Shown: positions 41,367 to 51,500 of the stretch, in pieces
Position numbering within the stretch: the first letter of the stretch is position 1
Layout: every line of letters starts with the position of its first letter
Notes under the pieces: model-generated
Databases searched by the model: none
What the model saw: the letters and a program-made list of their open reading frames with translations, nothing else
What the model was told of the DNA's origin: nothing
NCBI RefSeq assembly: GCF_003493605.1
Contig: NZ_QQKA01000004.1
Span: 1 to 64,000, forward strand
Source of the DNA: Haemophilus haemolyticus
Lineage (GTDB): Bacteria; Pseudomonadota; Gammaproteobacteria; Enterobacterales; Pasteurellaceae
Direction of reading: 5' to 3'
Length of the DNA stretch: 64,000 nucleotides
Position numbers and translations under genes: made by a program

Positions 41367-41390
41367 GGATGTATTGACGTATAGACGTCT
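41367..41390 (-). promoter_or_regulatory. Three tandem MetJ operator boxes
   Basis: Contiguous 8-mers: 41383-41390 AGACGTCT (perfect consensus), 41375-41382 TGACGTAT and 41367-41374 GGATGTAT. They cover the region just downstream of the metK -10. Confidence 0.9.
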
Positions 41391-41418
41391 ATAATACGTA
41401 TTTTAGCTTAATAAGCAA
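41391..41418 (-). promoter_or_regulatory. metK promoter
   Basis: -35 TTGCTT (41413-41418), 16-bp spacer, -10 TATTAT (41391-41396). MetJ boxes abut the -10. Confidence 0.65.
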
Positions 41419-41424
41419 GCGCTA

Positions 41425-42006
41425 TTATTGATTTATCATCGTAGGAATAGCCAACCAATTACGCAAAATTTGCTCACCAAAGTCTGACATATAAGACTCA
41501 GGATGAAATTGAACCCCATAAATTGGTAAAGATTTATGCTGCATAGCCATTACCACGCCTTCATCACAAAATGCTGTGATTTCTAGGCTGTAAGGAAAAT
41601 CTTCTTCCTGTACGCCCCAAGAATGATATAGCCCTATATTAAATTCGCTTGGAAGGCTAAAAAATAATGGAGAATTTGACCGCACTTTTAAAATTCGTTT
41701 CTGGCCATGACGGACTTTCTCTAAGTTATACAATGTACCACCAAAAAATTCACATAAGGTTTGATGCCCTAAACACACACCTAAAATAGATTTCTGCTGA
41801 TAATATTTTTCCAACATGGAAAAAAGTTGTGGATAAGCACATGGCACATCAGGCCCTGGTGAAATCAATATATGACTATATTTTTCCGCTGTACTTTCCT
41901 TTAAATCTTCCACGTTTAAAACATCATAAGGCACATTTAATTTTCGAATTAAATCCACCAAGTTAAAAGTAAAAGAATCGTGATTATTAATGATGAGTAA
42001 TTTCAT
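41425..42006 (-). CDS. pabA: Glutamine amidotransferase, aminodeoxychorismate/anthranilate synthase component II
   Basis: Supplies ammonia from glutamine to a chorismate-using synthase. Class I triad: Cys in LGVCLGHQT (near residue 80), and His and Glu in VQFHPESY (near 169). 193 residues from ATG 42006 (MKLLIINNHDSF). A 16-residue upstream extension lacks family similarity. It is divergent from pabB with 41 bp between starts, so it probably serves PabB in folate synthesis, though a TrpG role cannot be excluded. Confidence 0.85.
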   Translation of the reverse strand: MKLLIINNHDSFTFNLVDLIRKLNVPYDVLNVEDLKESTAEKYSHILISPGPDVPCAYPQLFSMLEKYYQQKSILGVCLGHQTLCEFFGGTLYNLEKVRHGQKRILKVRSNSPLFFSLPSEFNIGLYHSWGVQEEDFPYSLEITAFCDEGVVMAMQHKSLPIYGVQFHPESYMSDFGEQILRNWLAIPTMINQ

Positions 42007-42047
42007 AACCGCTCGGCATTCGTTATAATCGGGCAATTCTACGCTAA

Positions 42048-43040
42048 ATGACACAAATCACAATGCAACATTTTATTGAACAGGCTAATCATTATGGCAA
42101 ACAACGCACGCCATTTTTCTTTCTGATTGATTTTGAAAAAGAAAAACCATTGATTTGTCCTCTCGAAAATTCTGTACAACAAGGCATTTATTTTGATATT
42201 TTAGGGAAAAGAAATTGCACAATTTCTCCACAACCTCTCCCTCTTAATTTTACCAAACATCCAATGCCCTTCTCGCGTTATCAACAAGGTTTTGAACTTG
42301 TTCAAAGTGAATTGCAAAAAGGCAACTCTTATTTATTGAATCTCACCTACCCCACTGAAATTTCAGGAAATATTTCACTTGAACAAATTTTTCATCAAAC
42401 CAATGCACCTTATAAATTGTGGTTACAAGATCAATTTGTTTGCTTCTCACCAGAATGTTTTGTCAATATTCATGACAACAGCATTTTTACTTATCCAATG
42501 AAAGGGACAATTAATGCCACCCTACCCGATGCAGAAAATCAGTTACTCACAAATGAAAAAGAACAACGCGAGCATTACACAATTGTTGATTTAATGCGTA
42601 ATGATTTATCTATGGTGGCAGAAAACATTCAGGTGAAAAAATTTCGTTATATCGATCGCATCAAGACACAAAAAGGCGAAATACTGCAAACCAGTTCTGA
42701 AATTTACGGAAAATTGAATGAAAACTGGCAAAATCAAATTGGGGATATTTTAGAGAAACTGTTGCCTGCTGGGTCTATTAGCGGCGCACCAAAAGAAAAA
42801 ACCACACAAATTATTCAGCAAGCAGAAAAACAAAAACGCGGTTATTACACGGGAATTTTTGGCATATTTGATGGCAAAACACTACAAAGTGCGGTGGCAA
42901 TTCGATTTATTTCTCAAGTAGATGAAAAATTTTATTTTCATAGTGGAGGTGGAATTACCATTCATAGCAATGTGCAAGATGAATATGAAGAATTGTTAGA
43001 AAAAGTCTATTTGCCTATTTCAGAAACTTACGCGATATAA
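42048..43040 (+). CDS. pabB: Aminodeoxychorismate synthase component I
   Basis: Chorismate-binding enzyme for 4-aminobenzoate synthesis. The conserved blocks YPMKGTINA, HYTIVDLMRNDLS, LLPAGSISGAPKEKT and the final FHSGGGITIHS are all present. 330 residues, much shorter than E. coli PabB (about 450), because the N-terminal domain is reduced. TATAAT at 42024-42029 would give a very short leader. ATG 42063 is an alternative start. Confidence 0.92.
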   Translation: MTQITMQHFIEQANHYGKQRTPFFFLIDFEKEKPLICPLENSVQQGIYFDILGKRNCTISPQPLPLNFTKHPMPFSRYQQGFELVQSELQKGNSYLLNLTYPTEISGNISLEQIFHQTNAPYKLWLQDQFVCFSPECFVNIHDNSIFTYPMKGTINATLPDAENQLLTNEKEQREHYTIVDLMRNDLSMVAENIQVKKFRYIDRIKTQKGEILQTSSEIYGKLNENWQNQIGDILEKLLPAGSISGAPKEKTTQIIQQAEKQKRGYYTGIFGIFDGKTLQSAVAIRFISQVDEKFYFHSGGGITIHSNVQDEYEELLEKVYLPISETYAI

Positions 43041-43044
43041 AAAT

Positions 43045-43096
43045 CTGTTATACCGTGGGTAAGTGTACCCACGGTTACGCATATTCCCCTTTGGGG
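43045..43096 (+). other. Double dyad between pabB and pabC
   Basis: ACCGTGGGTA-AGTG-TACCCACGGT is a perfect 10-bp stem, followed at once by a TCCCC-TTT-GGGGTA stem. Neither ends in a T run, so they are not standard terminators. They may separate pabB and pabC transcription or stabilise RNA ends. The rest of the 127-bp gap shows nothing else. Confidence 0.5.
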
Positions 43097-43167
43097 TATT
43101 TCTAACTACCGCCCCAAAATCGGTTGCATTATGCTTACCCTAGTCAATAACTAACAGGAATACTTTA

Positions 43168-43734
43168 ATGTTCCCTTTATTTGAAACCCTTTGCATTGAA
43201 AAGGGGGAAATTAAAAATATCGATTTACACCAAGCGAGATATGAACGTAGTTTGCGTGAATATTATGGCAAAAGTGCGGTAAAAATTTTTAATCTTTTTT
43301 CCCTTATTCAACTACCTGAAAATTTACAAAATCGATTAGTTCGCTGCCGTATTGATTACAATGCCGAAACCACACAAATTCAATATTTTGAATACCATCG
43401 AAAAATTTACCGCACTTTTCAATCTGTAATTTGTGATGACATCGAATATAGCTTGAAATATTCTGATCGCAGTTTAATTAATACATTATTTGATCAACGA
43501 GGCACTTATGATGAAATTATGATTATCAAAAATGGAAAAGTGACAGATTGTTCAATTGGTAATTTAATTTTCCGTCAAGGAAAAAAATGGTACACATCAG
43601 ACACGCCATTGCTTTTAGGCACACAACGAGAAAAATTATTACAAGAGGGGAAAATTCAAGAACGTACAATATTCCTAGAAGATATTGGCAATTTCGATGA
43701 AATTAAAATCATTAATGCAATGAATGGCTTATAA
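43168..43734 (+). CDS. pabC: Aminodeoxychorismate lyase-like (short PabC)
   Basis: PLP fold-type IV protein, 188 residues (E. coli PabC has 269). It keeps a typical N-terminal FPLFETLCIEKGEI and the C-terminal ITDCSIGNLIF-like motif (VTDCSIGNLIFRQGKKW), with the PLP-phosphate region following. It is shortened in the N-terminal half. Position after pabB supports a role in 4-aminobenzoate synthesis. Catalytic competence is not certain from sequence. Confidence 0.75.
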   Translation: MFPLFETLCIEKGEIKNIDLHQARYERSLREYYGKSAVKIFNLFSLIQLPENLQNRLVRCRIDYNAETTQIQYFEYHRKIYRTFQSVICDDIEYSLKYSDRSLINTLFDQRGTYDEIMIIKNGKVTDCSIGNLIFRQGKKWYTSDTPLLLGTQREKLLQEGKIQERTIFLEDIGNFDEIKIINAMNGL

Positions 43735-43739
43735 AAATA

Positions 43740-43764
43740 AGCCGACTGATTCAGCCGGCTATTT
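43740..43764. terminator. Bidirectional terminator pabC / tmaR
   Basis: AGCCGACTGA (43740-43749) with TCAGCCGGCT (43751-43760), one mismatch, between convergent genes, followed by ATTTTATT. Confidence 0.75.
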
Positions 43765-43772
43765 TATTACAA

Positions 43773-44117
43773 TTATTTTTCAGAATTTTTCAACAATTCC
43801 GCATGCGCTTTTTTCTGACTTTTCATTTTCGCACTGATCTCTCGACGTTGCGTAGAAAGCTCCGCATTGCGAATCGTATAATCATCGACACGACCTTCAT
43901 AGTCATCATGCATACTTTCAATAATTCCGCGCACCTCTTCGATGGTCATATCATCACGAATGTATTGATTTAAGTTATCTAACAATAATACGCGTTTTTG
44001 ATTGTCACGGATTTTACGATTATTGTCTTCCATGTCGCGCTTAATTTTGTTTTTCGAACGATACATACGCACGTATTCCAAAACATCTTGGAAAGATTGC
44101 TTGTTTACAGTTTCCAT
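43773..44117 (-). CDS. tmaR: TmaR/YeeX family coiled-coil protein (DUF496)
   Basis: 114-residue, highly charged coiled-coil protein. It closely matches E. coli YeeX/TmaR ([10 protein letters not shown]..., [37 protein letters not shown]). In E. coli TmaR forms polar clusters that sequester PTS enzyme I and tune sugar uptake. The same role here is inference. Monocistronic, convergent with pabC. Confidence 0.92.
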   Translation of the reverse strand: METVNKQSFQDVLEYVRMYRSKNKIKRDMEDNNRKIRDNQKRVLLLDNLNQYIRDDMTIEEVRGIIESMHDDYEGRVDDYTIRNAELSTQRREISAKMKSQKKAHAELLKNSEK

Positions 44118-44303
44118 AATGACTCTCTTTTAGTAAGAAAATTGATGGCGGTAATGTAGCCTTTTTTTGGTAATTCGTCAAAAGCTGAAAGTAAATTTTG
44201 TGAGTCAGCTCAAAAAAATTTTTTATTTACCAAAAAAGCGTTTGATTCTCTGCTTTTGTAGTGATAAAACAGATTCAACTGTCTACAAAAATAAGGAAAC
44301 ACA

Positions 44304-45392
44304 ATGTCACAAGTCTTTAATTTTAGCGCTGGCCCAGCGATGATTTTTCCAGAAGTACTACAAAAAGCACAAGGTGAACTGACAAACTGGCTCAATCAAG
44401 GCGTATCTGTGATGGAGGTGAGCCACCGCGGTAAATATTTCATGGAACTTATTGCACAAGCAGAAAAAGATCTACGTGAGGTTTACAATATTCCTGATAA
44501 CTATCGCGTACTTTTCTTACAAGGCGGTGCTCGCGGTCAATTTGCAGCAATTCCGATGAACTTGATCGGTAAAAAAGGCAAAGCCCTTTATTTAAACAGT
44601 GGGCATTGGTCAGCTACAGCGGCAAAAGAAGCAAGAAATTTTGCAGAAATTGATGAAATCACTATTGTAGAAAATGGCGAACAAACTCGAATTACCAATC
44701 TTGATTTTAGCCATATCGCTGATCAATATGACTACATTCATTATTGCCCAAATGAAACCATCAGTGGTGTAGAGATTTTTGATGTACCAAATGTGGGCGA
44801 TGCCGTATTGGTCGCAGATATGTCTTCAAATATTCTTTCACGCCAAATCGATATCAGTAAATTTGGTGTAATTTATGCAGGTGCGCAAAAAAATCTTGGT
44901 CCTGCGGGCATTACATTAGTCATTATTCGTGATGATTTAATCGGTAATGCACGTAAAGAAACCCCATCTATTTGGAATTATGCAACTCAACGTGATGCAG
45001 ACTCAATGATCAATACACCACCAACATTTGCTTGGTATTTATGTTCCCTCGTATTTAAACATCTTAAAGAGATGGGTGGCTTAGAAGTGATCGCAAAACG
45101 TAATGAATTAAAAGCACAAACCCTTTATGATTATATTGATTCGAGCAAACTTTACCGCAATGTGGTAGCAAAAGAAAACCGCTCAACAATGAATGTCACT
45201 TTTATCACTGGCAATGCTGAATTAGATGCAAAATTTGTCGCAGAATCTACTGCTGCGGGCTTACAAGCCTTGAAAGGTCACAAGGTTTTAGGTGGAATGC
45301 GAGCATCTATCTATAATGCTATGCCACAAGAAGGCGTTGAGGCACTCATTTCATTTATGAAAAAATTTGAAGCTGAAAATCTTCCTCAATAG
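44304..45392 (+). CDS. serC: Phosphoserine aminotransferase
   Basis: PLP enzyme of serine and vitamin B6 synthesis. The N-terminus VFNFSAGPAMIFPEVL and the PLP-lysine region YAGAQKNLGPAGIT (near residue 197) are diagnostic. 362 residues. Good SD (AAGGAA). About 90 bp before hisC, another aminotransferase gene; they may be co-transcribed. Confidence 0.97.
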   Translation: MSQVFNFSAGPAMIFPEVLQKAQGELTNWLNQGVSVMEVSHRGKYFMELIAQAEKDLREVYNIPDNYRVLFLQGGARGQFAAIPMNLIGKKGKALYLNSGHWSATAAKEARNFAEIDEITIVENGEQTRITNLDFSHIADQYDYIHYCPNETISGVEIFDVPNVGDAVLVADMSSNILSRQIDISKFGVIYAGAQKNLGPAGITLVIIRDDLIGNARKETPSIWNYATQRDADSMINTPPTFAWYLCSLVFKHLKEMGGLEVIAKRNELKAQTLYDYIDSSKLYRNVVAKENRSTMNVTFITGNAELDAKFVAESTAAGLQALKGHKVLGGMRASIYNAMPQEGVEALISFMKKFEAENLPQ

Positions 45393-45481
45393 TTAAAGAA
45401 CATTTTCAATGGGCGTATTTACTACGCCCAAATTTACTTGAAAATTCATCCTAATCCACATCAATATTTTCAAATAACACT

Positions 45482-46582
45482 ATGCAGTACATCAACATTG
45501 CCAATCGTGGCGTAAAATCCTTATCCCCTTATCAAGCAGGAAAACCCACTGAAGAATTAGAACGAGAACTTGGTATTTCCAATATCGTTAAACTTGCCTC
45601 AAACGAAAACCCATTTGGTTTTCCAGAAAGTGCAAAAAAAGCAATTATCGAACAATTAGATAAACTGACTCGTTATCCAGATGCGAATGGCTTTGAACTA
45701 AAACAAACTATCGCAAAAAAATTTGGTGTTCAACCAAATCAAATTACGCTCGGAAATGGCTCAAATGATTTATTAGAACTTTTTGCTCACACTTTCTCAA
45801 GCGAAGGCGATGAAATCATTTATTCACAATATGCCTTTATTGTTTATCCTTTAGTAACTAAAGCAATCAATGCAGTTGCAAAAGAAATTCCAGCTAAAAA
45901 TTGGGGGCACGATTTACAAGGATTTTTGACCGCACTTTCTGATAAAACAAAGCTAATTTACATTGCAAATCCCAATAATCCAACGGGTAATTTTTTAACA
46001 ACACAAGAAATTGAAGATTTTTTAGCAAAAGTTCCCCAAAACGTAATCGTGGTATTAGATGAAGCCTACACTGAATTTACCAGATCTGAAGAACGAGTGG
46101 ACTCCTTCCGATTATTAAAAAAATATTCAAATTTAATTGTTTCACGCACTCTTTCTAAAGCCTATGGTTTAGCAGGTTTACGTATTGGTTATGCGGTATC
46201 TAATCCTGAAATAGCAGATTTATTAAATCGAGTTCGACAACCATTTAACTGTAATTCTTTGGCATTAACCGCTGCGGTTGCCGTAATGAATGACGATGAA
46301 TTTGTTGAAAAAGTATCTGAAAATAATCAAGTAGAAATGCGACGTTACGAAGACTTTTGTCAAAAAAATCAATTGGAATATATTCCCTCAAAAGGAAATT
46401 TTATAACCATTGATTTCAAACAACCTGCAGCCCCAATTTATGATGCATTATTACATGAAGGCGTAATTGTTCGCCCAATTGCTGGGTATGGAATGCCGAA
46501 TCATTTGCGCATAAGCATTGGTTTACCTGAAGAAAATAATCGATTTTTTACCGCACTTTCTAAGGTATTAAAACTTGCCTAG
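45482..46582 (+). CDS. hisC: Histidinol-phosphate aminotransferase
   Basis: PLP fold-type I aminotransferase, 366 residues. Motifs: KLASNENPFG (near residue 36), IYIANPNNPTGN, VVLDEAYTEF, and the PLP lysine in SRTLSKAYGLAGLRIGY (near 228). It stands apart from other his genes. Haemophilus often has more than one HisC paralogue, so activity on aromatic amino acids is also possible. Confidence 0.93.
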   Translation: MQYINIANRGVKSLSPYQAGKPTEELERELGISNIVKLASNENPFGFPESAKKAIIEQLDKLTRYPDANGFELKQTIAKKFGVQPNQITLGNGSNDLLELFAHTFSSEGDEIIYSQYAFIVYPLVTKAINAVAKEIPAKNWGHDLQGFLTALSDKTKLIYIANPNNPTGNFLTTQEIEDFLAKVPQNVIVVLDEAYTEFTRSEERVDSFRLLKKYSNLIVSRTLSKAYGLAGLRIGYAVSNPEIADLLNRVRQPFNCNSLALTAAVAVMNDDEFVEKVSENNQVEMRRYEDFCQKNQLEYIPSKGNFITIDFKQPAAPIYDALLHEGVIVRPIAGYGMPNHLRISIGLPEENNRFFTALSKVLKLA

Positions 46583-46616
46583 ACTATTTGTTCAATAAAA
46601 ACAAATTTATTTGTAT

Positions 46617-46645
46617 AAAAAACCCGCTATAAGCGGGTTTCATTT
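46617..46645. terminator. Bidirectional terminator hisC / grxD
   Basis: AAACCCGCT (46620-46628), loop ATA, AGCGGGTTT (46632-46640), with A and T runs on both sides. Confidence 0.88.
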
Positions 46646-46655
46646 TTCTCATATC

Positions 46656-46979
46656 TTAAGCGTGTTTTGCTGCAACTTCAGCTAATAAAGTTTGTAATTC
46701 ACCAGATTGATACATCTCTAAAATGATATCACAACCACCAATTAATTCTCCCTCTACCCATAATTGCGGAAAAGTTGGCCAGTTTGCATATGCTGGTAAT
46801 TCAGCACGAATATCTGGATGTTGCAAAATATCTACATAACCAAAAGGTACTTTACAATTCATCAATGCTTCAGATGCACGAGCAGAAAAGCCACAAGATG
46901 GTAATTTTGGTGAACCTTTCATATAAATAAGAATTGGATTTTCACTAATTTGCTTTTTGATTTTGTCTAAGGTTTCCAT
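46656..46979 (-). CDS. grxD: Monothiol glutaredoxin GrxD (Grx4)
   Basis: Fe-S cluster carrier/monothiol glutaredoxin. The CGFS active site is in KLPSCGFSARA (near residue 30), with the WPTFPQLWVEGELIGGCDI glutathione-binding region. 107 residues from ATG 46979, with SD AGGGA. An upstream extension of 13 codons is not family-like. Confidence 0.96.
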   Translation of the reverse strand: METLDKIKKQISENPILIYMKGSPKLPSCGFSARASEALMNCKVPFGYVDILQHPDIRAELPAYANWPTFPQLWVEGELIGGCDIILEMYQSGELQTLLAEVAAKHA

Positions 46980-47064
46980 AATGTTCCCTATAAATAAATG
47001 AGAACCGCATTCTATCATAAGTTAAAACTTGATTGAAATGCTTGGTTTTAGATTCATATAAGAC

Positions 47065-47094
47065 AAAAGGCTTAAACCGAAGTTTAAGCCTTTT
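47065..47094 (-). terminator. ompA terminator
   Basis: AAAAGGCTTAAAC (47065-47077), loop CGAA, GTTTAAGCCTTTT (47082-47094), 13-bp perfect stem downstream of ompA. Confidence 0.85.
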
Positions 47095-47129
47095 GCTGTA
47101 TTTAATCTTTCGTTAAACGTACACTAAAA

Positions 47130-48188
47130 TTATTTAGTACCGTTAACTGCGATTTCTACACGACGGTCTGGAGCAAGACATGCGATAAGCGCTTTACGAC
47201 CTTTAACTTGGTCACAAGTTGCGCCAGTCACTGGGTTTGCTTTACCATAACCAGTTGCAGAGATTGCATCTGCAGAAACACCTTTAGCAACGAAGTAGTT
47301 AGCTACAGTGTCTGCACGACGTTGAGAAAGTTTTAAGTTACCAGCGTCAGAACCAATACGGTCAGTGTAACCAGCAACAGCTACTTTAGCGTTGTTAACT
47401 TGTGCGATTTCACCGTAGATACCATCTAAAGCCGCTTGAGCTTGTGGTTTTAAGTTTGCTTTACCGAATGCGAAAGTCACATCAGAGTTTAAGTTGAAAG
47501 TTTTGCTTACAACTTCAGGTGCTGCTACAACTGGCGCTGCGCCTTGACCAAAACGGTAAGAAATACCAGCATTGATAGAACCAATCCAAGGGTTGTAGTC
47601 AATTGCGCTATTTGGTTCACCTTGAGTGCGTAATTTACCTACGCGAGTTAGCCATTGGTATTCTAAACGAACTGCTAATTCTGGTAATACTGCATATTCT
47701 GCACCTACAGCGAATAAACCAGAGGTACGTAAGCTGTGACGACCAGCTTCATGATCACGAACGCCATCTGGATCGTAGAATTTATAGTCAGAACGAACTA
47801 AAGCAACACCTGCTTTACCATAAACATCTAAACCTTCTAACACTTCATAGCTACCTTTTAAGCTTAAGTGTGCACCGTGGTTAGTGTGTTTAGCTACAGT
47901 TTGACCACGTGAGCGAAATTTAGCACGACCAAAATCATCGTAACCTAATTCAACTGCTAAACCTAAGTTATCTTGATTTAAAATTTGATAACCACCGAAT
48001 ACTCCATAAGTGAAAGAATTACGGTGATAACCATCATTATTTTCACGAGCTAGAGCACGAATGCCATCATGGAAAGATGCTTGACCAGCTTTAACACCAG
48101 CGTAAAAAGTATTTTCTTGTGGAGCTGCTTGAGCTACTGAAGCAGCTGCTAAACCAGCAACTACTAATGCGATTGCAGTTTTTTTCAT
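47130..48188 (-). CDS. ompA: Outer-membrane protein OmpA (P5)
   Basis: Major outer-membrane protein, 352 residues. Signal peptide of 21 residues (ends VAQA), an eight-strand N-terminal barrel (about 25-210) with variable loops, a Pro/Ala hinge (APVVAAPEVV), and a C-terminal peptidoglycan-binding OmpA domain (VAGYTDRIGSDAGNLKLSQR) with a late Cys pair. In Haemophilus P5 binds mucin and CEACAM and recruits factor H. Strong codon bias. Long leader RNA (about 180 bases) from the promoter at 48371-48398. Confidence 0.97.
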   Translation of the reverse strand: MKKTAIALVVAGLAAASVAQAAPQENTFYAGVKAGQASFHDGIRALARENNDGYHRNSFTYGVFGGYQILNQDNLGLAVELGYDDFGRAKFRSRGQTVAKHTNHGAHLSLKGSYEVLEGLDVYGKAGVALVRSDYKFYDPDGVRDHEAGRHSLRTSGLFAVGAEYAVLPELAVRLEYQWLTRVGKLRTQGEPNSAIDYNPWIGSINAGISYRFGQGAAPVVAAPEVVSKTFNLNSDVTFAFGKANLKPQAQAALDGIYGEIAQVNNAKVAVAGYTDRIGSDAGNLKLSQRRADTVANYFVAKGVSADAISATGYGKANPVTGATCDQVKGRKALIACLAPDRRVEIAVNGTK

Positions 48189-48370
48189 TTTGATGTCCTC
48201 TATTTAGTCATCGAATAGTAATAAAAAAGTGTCCTTGTTTATACTGAACTTTTAATTAAAGTTACACTCTAAACAGTTGCTTAACTAGGGTTTTGAATTT
48301 GCCCTACTTTTTACCTTTTGACAAATTCAATTCCTTTGTTTACGCCAAAGGAACGTTCAAAAGTACGCTT

Positions 48371-48398
48371 ATTATCCTATAAAAATTGAAAAGATCAA
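48371..48398 (-). promoter_or_regulatory. ompA promoter, inside a 379-bp gap
   Basis: -35 TTGATC (48393-48398), 16-bp spacer, -10 GATAAT (48371-48376) on the minus strand. A 9-bp inverted repeat GTTCAAAAG (48355-48363) / CTTTTGAAC (48402-48410) brackets it. The leader RNA holds a perfect 8-bp hairpin TTCCTTTG / CAAAGGAA (48331-48353). The remainder of 48189-48567 shows only AT-rich sequence. Confidence 0.6.
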
Positions 48399-48567
48399 AT
48401 TCTTTTGAACTTTTTGTTTATTTTTTATCCAGGAACACTCTATTCTTGACTCATTTACTCCAAAAAATACTCCTTTAAAATGCTCAAAATCTAATTCGAC
48501 ATTATTAGCACCTTAAGATATTATCGAGAACACCCCGCTATTTATACCTTTAAATGAGTTAAATGCT

Positions 48568-51500
48568 ATGTTGCCAAGTCTAAATCGCACGCCACAAATT
48601 GAACAAGATGTCCTTAACTATCTCCAAGCACTTAAAAAACAACATTTTGAAGGAGATATCGCTACAAACTATGCAGATAGATTAAGTCTTGCTACGGATA
48701 ACAGCGTTTACCAACAACTTCCACAAGCGATTCTTTTTCCGAAAACTGTTGCTGATATAGTGCGTATAACCAAATTGGCAAATTTACCTGAATATCAATC
48801 TATCAGCTTTACGCCTCGCGGTGGAGGCACTGGCACTAATGGTCAATCCATTAATAACAATATAATAGTGGATCTTTCTCGTCATATGACTGCCATCTTA
48901 GAACTCAATGTAAAAGAACGTTGGGTTAAAGTACAAGCAGGTGTCGTAAAAGATCAACTTAATCAATTTTTAAAACCACATGGTTTATTCTTTGCGCCAG
49001 AGTTATCCACCAGCAATCGAGCGACTTTAGGCGGAATGATTAACACAGATGCCTCGGGGCAAGGTTCATTACAATACGGTAAAACATCTAACCACGTTTT
49101 GGCATTGCGTGCCGTATTAATGAACGGTGAAATTTTAGATACAAGTGCGGTCAATTCTGTTGATGTTTTAGAAAACATTGATGCGCTTGAATTAAGTGAC
49201 AGTAGCAAAAGACTCCATCAAACCATTGCGCAACATTGTAAAGAAAAAAGAGCAGCAATCATTAAAGATTTGCCACAACTTAACCGTTTTTTAACGGGAT
49301 ACGATCTCAAAAATGTATTCAATGAAGATGAAAGTAAATTTAATCTAACAAGGATTCTCACTGGCTCTGAAGGTTCTCTCGCATTTATTTGCGAAGCCAA
49401 ACTCAATCTTCTGCCTATTCCGCGGTATCGCACACTCATCAATATTAAATATCGTTCTTTTGATGCGGCATTACGCAATGCACCTTTTATGGTGAAAGCC
49501 AATGCGCTTTCTGTGGAAACCGTTGATTCCAAAGTCTTAAACCTTGCCAAACAAGATATTATTTGGCACTCGGTGAATGAACTTCTTACAGAAGATGAAA
49601 CGGATCCAATTCTTGGTTTAAATATTGTGGAATTTGCTGGTAATAATCAAGAAAAAATAGACCGCCAAGTTACCGCACTTTGTCGCTCACTTGATGAAAA
49701 AATCGAACACAACCAAGATCACATTATTGGCTATCAAGTTTGTTCTGATTTACCTTCTATTGAACGTATTTATGCAATGCGAAAAAAAGCAGTGGGCTTA
49801 CTTGGTAATGCAAAAGGTGCCGCCAAACCGATTCCTTTTGTAGAAGATACTTGTGTCCCCCCAGAAAATCTTGCGGATTACATCAGTGAATTTCGCGCTT
49901 TATTAGACAAGCACAATTTACAATATGGCATGTTTGGGCACGTTGATGCGGGCGTATTGCACGTTCGCCCTGCGCTTGATTTATGCGATAAAGAACAAGT
50001 GAAATTATTCAAACAAATTTCAGATGAAGTGGCAGAACTTACGATTAAATATGGAGGATTACTCTGGGGAGAACACGGTAAAGGCGTGCGTTCCCATTAC
50101 GGCGAAAAATTCTTTACGCCAGAACTCTGGCACGAACTTCGTTATATCAAAACCTTATTCGATCCAAACAATCGCTTAAATCCTGGCAAAATCTGTACGC
50201 CTTTGGATTCCAAAGAGGAACTTTATTCTATTCTTTCGCCGATGCGGGCTGATAACGATCGCCAAATTCCTCTCCAAATGCGCGATGAATTTAAGGGTGC
50301 GATGAACTGCAATGGAAACGGTTTATGTTTCAATTTTGATGAACACAGCATTATGTGCCCATCGATGAAAGTCAGTAAAAACCGCGTATTTTCACCTAAA
50401 GGTCGCGCAGCCATGGTTCGAGAATGGCTTCGATTGATGGCAAATGAAAATTTTTCGCCCGCACAATTAGACTTCCGTAAAACAGAAATAAAATTAACCG
50501 CACTTGTGAAAAGACTAAGCAATACGGTTCAAAAATGGCGAGGCGATTATGATTTTTCTCACGAAGTGAAAGCTGCAATGGACACTTGCCTTGCTTGTAA
50601 AGCCTGTGCAAGCCAATGCCCGATTAAAATCGATGTACCAAGTTTCCGCGCAAAATTCTTTCATTTTTATCACAGCCGCTACTTACGCCCCGCAAAAGAT
50701 CACGTTGTGGCAAATTTAGAAATCGCTGCGCCTTATATGGCAAAACAGGCAAAATTCTTTAATTATTTTACCAAGCTGAAAGTCACGCAAACATTAGTGG
50801 AAAAAACGCTAGGCATGACCGATTTGCCCTTGCTTTCTGAACCCAATTTGCAACAACAGCTGGTGGAAATTCATTATCAAGGCAAATCCTTGGAAGAATT
50901 GGAAGACCTAAGTGCGGTAGAAAAAAACGATATTTTATTTATTGTGCAAGATCCTTATACCTCTTACTATGATGCGAAAGTGGTACGCGATTTTGTTATG
51001 CTTACGCAGAAATTAGGCTTCAAACCCATTCTGTTGCCATTTAAACCAAACGGCAAAGCAATGCACATTAAAGGTTTCTTAAAACGCTTTAGCAAAACAG
51101 CACAAAACCAAGCCGAGTTTTTAAATCGAATGGCAAAATTAGGCATTCCTCTTGTGGGCGTTGATCCAGCAATTGTGCTGTCTTATCGAGACGAATACAA
51201 AGAAGCACTACAAGAAAAACGTGGCGACTTTCACGTTCTCACCGCACACGAATGGTTAAAACAAAGATTACAAAATACGGAATTACAAGATAAACTGAAA
51301 AACATCGCCAAAACTGACCGCACTTCCGATTGGTATTTATTCCCGCATTGTACGGAATCTACTTTTATGCCGAATAGTCCAAAAGAATGGCAAGAAATTT
51401 TTGGAAGATTTGGACAACAACTTAATGTGGAAAAAGTCGGATGTTGTGGTATGGCTGGTGTATTTGGGCATGAAGTGCAAAATCAAAAAATGAGCCGAGA

